Positions 1-8,248 of a stretch of 32,826 nucleotides of DNA are shown here, one piece after another (positions within the stretch are counted from its first letter, which is position 1; every line of letters starts with the position of its first letter). A model generated the notes under the pieces. That model was given only the letters and a program-made list of their open reading frames with translations. It was not told the DNA's origin and searched no databases. Both the position numbers and the translations under genes were made by a program. The DNA comes from Deltaproteobacteria bacterium (GTDB lineage Bacteria; Myxococcota_A; Polyangia; Haliangiales; Haliangiaceae): positions 1 to 32,826 of the forward strand of contig VBLP01000108.1 of the NCBI GenBank assembly GCA_005887925.1, read 5' to 3'.

Positions 1-361
1 CGGCGACCCGATCGCGCGCGTGGCCGGCGCTGCGGTGCGCGTGGATCGCGGCGACCAGGACGTTCTCGAACACCGTCAGGTTGGCGAACGGCCGGACGAT
101 CTGGTGGGTGCGGACGATCCCGGCGCGCACGCGGCGATGCGCCGGCAGCCGGGTCACCGGCTGGCCCTGGAGCAAGATCTCGCCCGCGCTCGGCTGGATC
201 GAGCCGGCGATCAGGCTGAACAGCGTGGTCTTGCCCGCGCCGTTGGGGCCGATCACGCCGAGGATCTCGCCGGCGCCGAGCGCGAGGTCCACGCGATCGA
301 GCGCGGTCAGGCCGCCGAAGCGCCTCGTCAGCCCGCGGGTCGAGAGCAGCGCCCCCGTCAT
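1..361 (-). CDS. livG: Branched-chain amino-acid ABC transporter ATP-binding protein (LivG-like), truncated by window edge
   Basis: Minus-strand translation from ATG at 361: MTGALLSTRGLTRRFGGLTALDRVDLALGAGEILGVIGPNGAGKTTLFSLIAG... with Walker A GPNGAGKTT; 4-nt ATGA overlap with livM stop; runs off the window. Confidence 0.9.
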   Translation of the reverse strand, partial: MTGALLSTRGLTRRFGGLTALDRVDLALGAGEILGVIGPNGAGKTTLFSLIAGSIQPSAGEILLQGQPVTRLPAHRRVRAGIVRTHQIVRPFANLTVFENVLVAAIHAHRSAGHARDRVA

Positions 362-1317
362 GCGCCACCCGCGCGCCGCGCGCCGCGGACCCGGCGCACG
401 AAGCGCCGGCCGAGCCCGGTGAGCCCGAGCGGCTCGAACAGGATGATCGCGATCAGGAGCACGCCGTACAGCCCGAGATGCAGCGTGGGAAACGACTGGA
501 GCAGGTAGCTCCGCACCAGCACGAACACCACCGCCCCGAGCGCCGGCCCCAGGGAGGTGCCGACGCCGCCGATCACCGCCAGCAGCACGAACGTGATCGA
601 GCGATCGAAGCCGAACATGTCGCTGGGCTCGATGTCGCTCTGATACGACGCGTGCATCGCGCCGGCCAGCCCCACGGCCGCGCCGGACAGGGCGAAGATC
701 ACGTCCTGGTACAGCGTCGCCGAGACCCCGACGTCGGCGGCGGCGTCGACGTCGGCCTTGATCGCGAGCAGCCGGAGCCCGAAGCTCGAGTGCCGGATCG
801 CGAGCGAGGCCACCGCGACCGCCGCGGCCAGCCCCAGCGTCCACCAGTACAGCTGATAGCGGAAGTCGACGTCGATCGGCAGCGACAGCCCCGTCGCGCC
901 GCCGGTGAAGCGCTCCCAGTAGGTGAAGACATGCCGGCTGACCTCGCCGACGCCGATCGTGGCGATCGAGAAGTACGGTCCGCGCAACCGCAGCGTCGGA
1001 TGCGCGCCGAGCGCGAACACCCCCGCGGCGATCGCGCCGCCGAGCCAGGCCACCGGCGCCGGCAGGTGCACGTGGAGGATCAGCCGCGCGGCGACGAAGC
1101 CACCGAGGCCGAACATCGCGGCGTGGCCGAAGCTGATCTGGCCGACGAAGCCACCCATCCAGTTCCACGCCAGCACGCAGGCGATCATCAGGTACGACTC
1201 GGTGAGCTGGTCGTGGGCGTAGTCCGACAGGACCAGCGCCGGCAGCACGGCGAGCACCGCGCACGCCGCGGCGAAGCCCCAGGCCGGGCGCGGCGGGATC
1301 CGCGGCCGCCCCGTCAT
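358..1317 (-). CDS. livM: Branched-chain amino-acid ABC transporter permease (LivM-like)
   Basis: 319-aa ORF, multi-TM, LivM-type motifs (LAWNWMGGFVGQISFGHAAMFGLGGF; LAVIGGVGTSLGPALGA); between livH and livG. Confidence 0.92.
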   Translation of the reverse strand: MTGRPRIPPRPAWGFAAACAVLAVLPALVLSDYAHDQLTESYLMIACVLAWNWMGGFVGQISFGHAAMFGLGGFVAARLILHVHLPAPVAWLGGAIAAGVFALGAHPTLRLRGPYFSIATIGVGEVSRHVFTYWERFTGGATGLSLPIDVDFRYQLYWWTLGLAAAVAVASLAIRHSSFGLRLLAIKADVDAAADVGVSATLYQDVIFALSGAAVGLAGAMHASYQSDIEPSDMFGFDRSITFVLLAVIGGVGTSLGPALGAVVFVLVRSYLLQSFPTLHLGLYGVLLIAIILFEPLGLTGLGRRFVRRVRGARRAGGA

Positions 1318-2146
1318 GACAGGACCCGATGGCCGAACAGCCCGCCGGGCCGCAGCACCAGGACCAGCACCAGCAGCGCGAAGCCGACCGTGGTCGTCAG
1401 GTACGTCGGCAGGATCAGCACCGAGAACTGCTCGACCGCCGCCACGATCAGCGCCGCCAGCCCCACGCCGTAGATGCTGCCCAGCCCGCCCAGCACTCGA
1501 ACGGGAACACCGTCGCCAGCAGCACGCCCGCCACGCTCGCCAGCGCGGTCCCGATGCCGAAGGTCAGCGCGTAGATCGCGTCGACGTCGATGCCGACCAG
1601 CGTGCAGCTATCGGCGTTCTGGGCCGCGGCGCGGATCGCGCGGCCGATCAACGTGCGGCGCAACAGCAGGTGCAGCGCCACCGCGATCGCCGCGCCGACA
1701 CCGAGCAGCACCAGCCGGGGCAGCGCGACGTGGAGGCCGAGCAGCGACAGCGAGCGCGTGTACGTCCCGTGGATGTCGTGCGTGTTGCCGGTGAACAGCA
1801 CGTAGGCGATGTTGCGCAGCACCAGCCACACGCCGAACAGCAGCAGGAGCGACGCCGGCCCGCCGGCCGGGCCGCGCGGCAGTCGCCGCACCAGCCCGCG
1901 GTAGATCGCGGCGCCGAGCCCGAAGCCGATCGCCCCCACCACCGGGATCGCGAGGTACGGATCGAGGCCGAGGTGGTCGCGGATCACCCAGGCCAGGTAC
2001 GCCCCGACCATGATGACGCCGCCGTGCGCCAGGTTGACCACGCGCAAGACGCCGTAGATCAGGCTGAGGCCGTACGCCATCGTCGCGTACAGCCCCGCGA
2101 GCAGCACCGAGGACACCACCAGGTCGGCGAAGCGCGACGCCGACAT
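1314..2146 (-). pseudogene. livH: Branched-chain amino-acid ABC transporter permease (LivH-like), frame-disrupted near 1495-1502
   Basis: N-terminal part in ORF 1448..2146 (MSASRFADLVVSSVLLAGLYATMAYGLSLIYGVLRVVNLAHGG...VLLATVFPFE); C-terminal part in another frame, ORF 1314..1496 ([V]LGGLGSIYGVGLAALIVAAVEQF...). The usual stretch between FPF and VLGGLGS is absent. Confidence 0.85.
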
Positions 2147-3394
2147 TCACTTGCAGCGCGGATCGGGCACGCCGGCCGCGGCCGCGACGTCCTTCGGGAA
2201 GATGATCGGCGAAGTGCCGTCGGGCTGGTTCTGCTGCAGCACGTACGAGGCCTGGACCTGGCCACCCTTGTCCTGCGGGAACTCGAGGACGCCGCCCGGC
2301 AGGAGCGAGTCGAGCTTGAGCGCCGCGAGCTTGCCGCGCACCGCCTCGCGATCGACCGCGCCGGCCTGCTCGATCGCGGTGAACAGCGCGCGCGCCGCCT
2401 CGTAGCCGAGCGCCTGGAACCACTCCGGCGTCCGGCCGCCGTACTTCGCCTTGAACGCCTCGACGTACTTCTTGGCCAGCGGGTTCGTGGCCGCGAGCAG
2501 GGGACTCCACCACGTGCCCGACAGCACGTACTGGACGTTGTCCTTGCCGAGCTTCTCGAACGCGTCCTTCTCGGCGCCGCGCGCGCCGTAGCTCGCGACC
2601 TTGTGACACAGCCCGGCGTCGATGTACTGGCGCTGCATCGTGATGTAGTCCGGCAGGTGGGCGTCGACGAGGAAGATGTCGGTGCCGGCCGCCTTGACCT
2701 TGCCGAGCACCGCGCTGAAGTCCTTGGCGTTGATCTCGAACGACTCGTCGACGGCGATCTCGTACGCGCCGCCCGACTTGCCCGCGTAGCTCGCGACGCC
2801 CTCGCGGAACTCCTTGCCGTGCGACGCGTTCTCCCACAACAGCGCGATCTTCGACGGCCTGGGCAGCTTGCCGGCCTTCTGCTGCTCGTCGATCCACGTC
2901 ATCAGCGTCGTGCTCAGCAGCTCGATCGACGACAGCGCGCCGAACAGGTACTTGTAGCCGCGCTTGTAGATCGCGCTCGCCGCGCCGCCGCCGTTGACGT
3001 ACGGCACCTTGTTCTGCTCGGCGACCGTGCTCTGCCGGTTGACCAGCGCGGTCGAGTAGGTGCCCAGCAGAAAGTCGACCTTGTCGCTCTTGATCAGCTT
3101 GTCGGCCAGGCTGGCGGCGGTGTCCTGGGTGCTGGTGTCATCGTAGAGCTTCAGCGTGACCTTGAGCTTCTTGCCGCCGACGTCGAGGCCGCCGCGCTGG
3201 TTGACCTCGTCGAACGCCAGCTCGTAGCCCTCCTTGAAGAATCCGCCGGTCCGCGCCTCGGCCCCGGTCAGCGGCAGCGTGGCGCCGATCAGGATCTCGG
3301 TCCGGTCCCCGGACGCGGTGGACTTGGGCTTGCACGCCGCAGGGATCGCGGCCAGGACGAGCAGGACACAGAGCGATCGGGCGCGGCAGGTCAT
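2147..3394 (-). CDS. Branched-chain amino-acid ABC transporter substrate-binding lipoprotein (LivJ/K family, periplasmic binding protein type 1 fold)
   Basis: From ATG 3394: MTCRARSLCVLLVLAAIPAAC (lipobox) then EILIGATLPLTGAEARTGGFFKEGYELAFDEVNQRGG. GGAG SD upstream. ORF track start at 3490 is over-extended. Confidence 0.9.
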   Translation of the reverse strand: MTCRARSLCVLLVLAAIPAACKPKSTASGDRTEILIGATLPLTGAEARTGGFFKEGYELAFDEVNQRGGLDVGGKKLKVTLKLYDDTSTQDTAASLADKLIKSDKVDFLLGTYSTALVNRQSTVAEQNKVPYVNGGGAASAIYKRGYKYLFGALSSIELLSTTLMTWIDEQQKAGKLPRPSKIALLWENASHGKEFREGVASYAGKSGGAYEIAVDESFEINAKDFSAVLGKVKAAGTDIFLVDAHLPDYITMQRQYIDAGLCHKVASYGARGAEKDAFEKLGKDNVQYVLSGTWWSPLLAATNPLAKKYVEAFKAKYGGRTPEWFQALGYEAARALFTAIEQAGAVDREAVRGKLAALKLDSLLPGGVLEFPQDKGGQVQASYVLQQNQPDGTSPIIFPKDVAAAAGVPDPRCK

Positions 3395-3600
3395 GGCCAA
3401 CTCCTCGGCGATGGGTCGCCACGACGATGGGTACCACAGCCGGTCCTCGAGATTCTTGTCAATCCCACCCGCAATCACACGCGCCCCCACCGGGCGGTCG
3501 CCGGGATCCGGTCGCCCCGCGGCTCGACGCGATGCGTCTTTGCAGGCGCCGGCCCGCGGCAGTCACGGCGCGGTCGTGACCGTCGCGCGTCGCGCCACCG

Positions 3601-4254
3601 TCATCGCGGACTGGCGGTTACGCCGAGATCGCAGCTATCGTGCGCCGGCATCGGCCCGCACTGGCTGCCGACCACGTAGTCGCGTGCGCACTGGCAGTCG
3701 CACATCGCCATGCCGGCCGGGCAGGTCGGTACCAGGGTGATCTCGGTCTGCGCCTTCCTGCCTTCGTCGTCCTCGATGCGCACCCGCAAGAGGTACGGCA
3801 CGTCGTTGAGATCGCGCGTCGACGTGATGTGCGGACAGACCTCGAGGTTGCTGAACGTGGTCACGGACGACACGCCCCAGCCGTCGCTGCCCACGATCAG
3901 CCTCGTCGGGCGCTGGTCGATCTTGAGGATCTCGTCGTTGCAGGGATCGATCAGCGCGGTCGTGAGGCTGATCCGGCAGCCATCGATGTTTCGCGCGCGC
4001 GCGCCGAGCAGGACGATCCAGCCGCCCTGCGGAGGCTGGATCAGCGGCACGGCCGCCATCGCCGTGCTCTCGATCACCGTGTTCTCGGCGTCGAGATGGA
4101 CGATCTCGAGCTCGGCCGGCGCCGCCAGGTCGCCGATCGGACACGGCTGGGTCTCCGACGCATCCGGGTGGGGCTCACCTCCGCCGCCGCACCCGAGTGC
4201 GATCGCACCCGCGAGTGCGACCGGGTGGACGCGGGTCAGCATGGTGGGGATCAT
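3601..4254 (-). CDS. Secreted/lipoprotein of unknown function
   Basis: ATG at 4254 (MIPTMLTRVHPVALAGAIALGCGGGGEPHPDASETQPC...), lipoprotein-type signal; ATGA overlap with upstream gene 4251..5327. Confidence 0.75.
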   Translation of the reverse strand: MIPTMLTRVHPVALAGAIALGCGGGGEPHPDASETQPCPIGDLAAPAELEIVHLDAENTVIESTAMAAVPLIQPPQGGWIVLLGARARNIDGCRISLTTALIDPCNDEILKIDQRPTRLIVGSDGWGVSSVTTFSNLEVCPHITSTRDLNDVPYLLRVRIEDDEGRKAQTEITLVPTCPAGMAMCDCQCARDYVVGSQCGPMPAHDSCDLGVTASPR

Positions 4255-5327
4255 AGACAGAAGATGTCCGATTCTACCTTTGGATAGTAGTAGAGGAACA
4301 CGTTGCAGTGTTCCCCGACGTCGGTATTGCCGCCGAACGTGTAGCAGCAGTCGCCCTGGTGCAGCGGGTCCTTGTTGTTGACGTCGTCGCAGGTGAACTC
4401 GACCGGCCGCTGCCACTGGTACTCGCAGTCCCACCAGATGCCGGAGCTCGCCGGCAGTGGCACGGCGAGGCTGGTCGCCATCGGTGGGTCGTTCCAGTAC
4501 AGGCTCTCGTAGAACTGCGCGGCCGCGGGCGGGTGATCGATCGACTTGCCGTCCCAGGCCGAGATCGCGAACCTGGTGCCGCGCTTGTGGAAGTGACCGT
4601 TGGCCGCGGCGATCGTCGTCGCGCCCGGGAACCGGCAGGTCCCCGAATACGTGACGCGGGGCTGGCTCGCGCAGATCCGGATGTTCTGCTGGGTCGCGAA
4701 CAGCGAGCCCATCTCGACCGGCGGCTCGGTGGCCTGGCGGCGGTAGAAGTTGATCCCGACGCGTGCGCCGTACTTGGTGGTCTGGTCGCCGGCGTTCACG
4801 TAATGGGTCTGCAGCATCAGCATCTCGCCGGGGCGGAGCCGGATCGCCACGTCGGTCGGCAGGTTCCAGTCGGTCGTGAGCTCGCCGGAGTTGGCGTGCT
4901 GCGAGTTGGCGATCAGCGGCCAGTCGGCCCAGTTCGCGCTGCCCCAGCACGGGCTGTTCTTGTAGTCGTCGGAGCCTTCGATCACCGTGGCCGGATAGTC
5001 GCCGAGCATCGTGGGCGTGCCGCGGTCGGGGTGGAGATCGATGATGGTCTTCACCCGGAACACGTTGACGTGGTGGCTGCCGGGGTTGATCCCGGTCAGC
5101 ACGCGATCGATCCAGATGTCGTCGCCGACGCCGAGATCGGGCACGCGAACGAAGTAGCAGTTCTGGCTCTCGCGGCCCGGCGCGACCTCGAACTCGGGCA
5201 CGCGCAGGGAGAAGCCCTGCTTGCCGTGCAGGTCGTCGAGGACCCAAGGGATGAAGTCCGGTTGATCGGAGCTACAGCCGATCGAGCCGATGACCGCGAG
5301 CGCGATTACTGCTGATCTGACCTTCAT
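4251..5327 (-). CDS. Lipoprotein with PHM/DBM-like type II copper monooxygenase fold
   Basis: MKVRSAVIALAVIGSIGC lipobox; motifs aligning with peptidylglycine/dopamine monooxygenase copper sites: GSHHVNVF, LMLQTHYVN, NGHFHKRGTRFAISAW, GGNTDVGEHCNVFLYYYPK. SD GAGG upstream of ATG 5327. Confidence 0.75.
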   Translation of the reverse strand: MKVRSAVIALAVIGSIGCSSDQPDFIPWVLDDLHGKQGFSLRVPEFEVAPGRESQNCYFVRVPDLGVGDDIWIDRVLTGINPGSHHVNVFRVKTIIDLHPDRGTPTMLGDYPATVIEGSDDYKNSPCWGSANWADWPLIANSQHANSGELTTDWNLPTDVAIRLRPGEMLMLQTHYVNAGDQTTKYGARVGINFYRRQATEPPVEMGSLFATQQNIRICASQPRVTYSGTCRFPGATTIAAANGHFHKRGTRFAISAWDGKSIDHPPAAAQFYESLYWNDPPMATSLAVPLPASSGIWWDCEYQWQRPVEFTCDDVNNKDPLHQGDCCYTFGGNTDVGEHCNVFLYYYPKVESDIFCL

Positions 5328-5443
5328 GGGGACCTCGTCTACGGTTCTGGTTTCGAGCGCCGGTCGCCAGCCGCAATGAACGGCGTGTCCGTGTGCGCGT
5401 TTCAGCGAGGGAGTGCGCGTGTGCGAGTTGCATTGTCGGATCG

Positions 5444-5896
5444 CTACGGCTGGCCTTTCGTAGGCACGATCGTCCTCTCGGCGATCGCCGAGCGGCCGTC
5501 GCGGTCGCGGGCTTCGAGCCGCCACACGCATCGCTGGTTCTGGAACTGTTCCTCGTCGGGCAGAAACACCGGGTGGCCGGAGGTCGTGCTCGCCGCGAAG
5601 CCGTCGTCGGCATCGTGGAGGTCGACGAGCACTCTGCTCAGCGATGGTGCGCCTGCGGGAGGCTTGATCGTGAAGGTGAGCTCGAGCTGATCCGGATCGA
5701 GGTAGCGCACCGACGCGGCACCCCACACGACGGTGCCGCCCTGTGGGCCGGTCCCGATCGGCACCGGATCGCCATCATGGATCAAGACGAGCTCGCTCTC
5801 CCCGAAACCGAGCGTCAGCTCCGGAGGTCCGGGATACTGCGTGTTGTGCTCGGCTCAGGCAGCCAGGACGACGACTAGACCATCGATGCGCATCAT
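5444..5896 (-). pseudogene. Small putative lipoprotein with an in-frame TGA at the lipobox Cys position
   Basis: Minus-strand reading from ATG 5896: MMRIDGLVVVLAA*AEHNTQYPGPPELTLGFGESELVLIHDGDPVPIG...; 151 codons including one internal TGA at 5855-5857; GGAG upstream. ORF track lists only 5444..5785 from a TTG. Confidence 0.6.
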
Positions 5897-5911
5897 GGCA
5901 AGCTCCACGAG

Positions 5912-6745
5912 CTAGACGCGACGCCGCGCGCGGCCGAATGCGAGTCCGAGAGCTACGAGCCCGAGCAGCAGCGCGTCGGTCGGGCCCGGGCCGCGCGTGG
6001 CGCTGCAGCCGCCGTCCGATTCGCCGCCGTCCGACTCGCTCTTGATCTCTCCATTGGGCGTCAACCCGAGCATCGTGACCGCGTCGGTGCCGGCGCACGC
6101 GATCTTGGCCGCGAACAGGGGGGTCTGGTCCAGCTGCGAGCGCGCCGTCTGGATGGCGATGCACGCGGCGGCGGACGGGTTCACCGAACAGTCGGTGCAC
6201 TGCGCGACGTTGATGCTCGCGACCGCCTGGTGCTGCGGGTCGACCGTGACTGTCCCCCCTGGGCCGAAGTTCACCTGCGCGACGCCGGCGACGCCGTCGA
6301 ACCGTCCGTCGGGAGTGTAGATCTTCCAGATCCCGTAGCCGGCCTGGCCGCCGGCGACGCCCCGGGTCGAGATTGCGTTCAGCACCGCATTCGACCACGT
6401 CACGCCCCCCAGCGCGGACTGGAACGCGCCGGTCGTCGCGGCATTCGTGCCGCCCCCACAGAACGCGGAGGTGTTGTTCCCGTTCGGATCGAACAAGCCG
6501 GCGCCCACCACGCTGGCGCCGGTGGGCAGGTTGCCGAGCGCCTGACCGCAGCCGCAGTTCGTTGACCCGGAGGTCGTGACCGTCTGGAGTGACCGCGCGT
6601 AGTAGGTGTAGGCACCGTCGTGGGTGACCGCGCAGTTGTTCTCCGGTGGGATCGTGCTGCACGCGTCGGCGTCGTCTTGCACTCCGAGCGCGAGCGCCGC
6701 GAATGCGGCAGTGCCGAGGATTCCAGTAACGATGATTTGCCTCAT
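5912..6745 (-). CDS. Secreted protein with C-terminal MYXO-CTERM-like sorting tail
   Basis: MRQIIVTGILGTAAFAALALGVQDDADAC... signal peptide; C-terminus ...DGGCSATRGPGPTDALLLGLVALGLAFGRARRRV (Cys, hydrophobic helix, basic tail); strong SD AAGGAG before ATG 6745. Confidence 0.8.
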   Translation of the reverse strand: MRQIIVTGILGTAAFAALALGVQDDADACSTIPPENNCAVTHDGAYTYYARSLQTVTTSGSTNCGCGQALGNLPTGASVVGAGLFDPNGNNTSAFCGGGTNAATTGAFQSALGGVTWSNAVLNAISTRGVAGGQAGYGIWKIYTPDGRFDGVAGVAQVNFGPGGTVTVDPQHQAVASINVAQCTDCSVNPSAAACIAIQTARSQLDQTPLFAAKIACAGTDAVTMLGLTPNGEIKSESDGGESDGGCSATRGPGPTDALLLGLVALGLAFGRARRRV

Positions 6746-6998
6746 ATTGATCTCCTTCGTGAAGGCCCGCTGCGGCCGCTGCAAACGAACAGCCATGGTG
6801 ACCGGGCGCGATCTATTGGGGATAGCCGTCGATCGCTGCCTGTCGCGGGCGGCAGGTGCAGCCGCGCGCCAGCAGGGTGATGCGCAATCGGTGTCGTTGA
6901 CCTGCGGGGGATCCGGTGGTTCGACGCGCGAGACCGATGCGCTTGCTGGCGCGATCTGTGCTCTGCGAGCCGTGCATGATCTCCAAGCGATCTGCTCG

Positions 6999-8057
6999 AT
7001 GGAGCGTGCGCGCCGGAGGGCGGCGCCACCACGGGGCCTGCTCGTGATCGCGCGCTGGTCGGCGTGTATCGCCTTGCTCGCATCGGCGTGTGGGTCGGCA
7101 GACGATGCATCGCCAGCGTGGTCGGCCGTGTTCACCCAGCTCGATCGAGTCGCGCTGTCCGTGTGGAGCGCCCGCCCCGATGACGTGTACATCGTCGGCG
7201 GTGGGCTCGGCGCGCCGGGCCTGACCGCGCTCGCGCTTCACTGGGACGGCTCGCGCTGGCGCGACCTCGATCCCGCCGTCGAACAGACGCTCTGGTGGGT
7301 CACCGGCGTGCGCGGCCAGCCGCGCGGCGTGTGGATGGTCGGCGAATCGGGGACCGTGCTCCGGTGGGATGGCACCGCGTTCCTGGCGATCGAATCTCCG
7401 GTGCGGGCGACCCTGTTCGGCGCGTGGGCCGCTGCCCCCGACGATGTCTGGATCGTCGGCGGGGTCCCCGGTGCCGGCACGGTGCTCGAGAATGACGTGG
7501 TCCTGCACTGGGACGGTCAGCGCCTCGTTCGCGATGACACGCTGCCCAGCCGCGGGGTCGCGCTCCTGAAGGTCTGGGGCTCCGGTCCGGACGACCTGTG
7601 GGTCGTCGGCGAGCACGGCGCGCTGTGGCACCGCACGCAGGATCGCTGGGAGGACCACTCGATGAGCTCGTCGACCCTGTTCTCCGTGCACGGCTGCAGC
7701 CGCGACGATGTCTACACCGTCGGCGGCTCGCAGCTCCTCCACTTCGACGGCGCCACGTGGTCGCAGGTGGGTCCTCCGATCAACGCCTCCGCGATCGGCG
7801 TGGCCTGCGATACGACAGGCGTGTTGATCACCGGGTCTGGCGGCTTGAAGCTGCGCTGGGACCGGCGCTCCGGGGAATGGCACGACGAGCAGAACGTCGC
7901 CCCCTGGAATACCGACTTCCATGCCGCATGGATCGATGGCGACGGCGGCAACTGGGTCGTCGGCGGCAACTATAACCAGACGAGCAAGACCTCGCCGCGG
8001 CTCGGCGTCGTTGGCTATTACGGTGTGCGACCCCCACTACCCGGTGACCGTTTGTGA
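6999..8057 (+). CDS. Lipoprotein with repeated WD/beta-propeller-like motifs, unknown function
   Basis: MERARRRAAPPRGLLVIARWSACIALLASACGSADD; repeats such as SARPDDVYIVGG, AAPDDVWIVGG, SGPDDLWVVGE, CSRDDVYTVGG and LHWDG/LRWDG/LHFDG. Confidence 0.8.
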   Translation: MERARRRAAPPRGLLVIARWSACIALLASACGSADDASPAWSAVFTQLDRVALSVWSARPDDVYIVGGGLGAPGLTALALHWDGSRWRDLDPAVEQTLWWVTGVRGQPRGVWMVGESGTVLRWDGTAFLAIESPVRATLFGAWAAAPDDVWIVGGVPGAGTVLENDVVLHWDGQRLVRDDTLPSRGVALLKVWGSGPDDLWVVGEHGALWHRTQDRWEDHSMSSSTLFSVHGCSRDDVYTVGGSQLLHFDGATWSQVGPPINASAIGVACDTTGVLITGSGGLKLRWDRRSGEWHDEQNVAPWNTDFHAAWIDGDGGNWVVGGNYNQTSKTSPRLGVVGYYGVRPPLPGDRL

Positions 8058-8144
8058 CGACTGCGACGCCGCCGTGCTGGTGCACGCCGTGCTGAGCCGG
8101 CAAGTCACTCGGCGTTCGCGCCCGCGTACATCGCGGCGATCGAT

Positions 8145-8216
8145 AGGGGGCTTTCCCGCCCCCTCTTTCGCGGCAAAGCCGCGAAATTCACCCCTCCGCG
8201 CGTCGCGTCGCGCGGA
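8145..8216. terminator. Cluster of three consecutive strong hairpins between convergent genes (candidate bidirectional terminator or structured element)
   Basis: AGGGGGC-tttccc-GCCCCCT (8145-8164), TTTCGCGGC-aaa-GCCGCGAAA (8166-8186), TCCGCGCG-tcgcgt-CGCGCGGA (8195-8216); lies between convergent genes ending at 8057 (+) and 8249 (-). Confidence 0.6.
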
Positions 8217-8248
8217 TCTTCTTGGCCATCCACCCGGGGGAGCTTGTT

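Noticed and set aside
5808-5857. Bona fide selenocysteine insertion site
   Set aside because: Only a 6-bp stem over a 34-nt interval and no recognisable SECIS apical loop; Sec at a lipobox Cys is biochemically unlikely. Kept only as a possibility in the TGA finding.
5838-5857. Separate short start for the small lipoprotein at TTG 5785
   Set aside because: In-frame sequence upstream continues with plausible coding and a perfect signal peptide/lipobox up to ATG 5896, so the TTG start is less likely than a disrupted longer gene.
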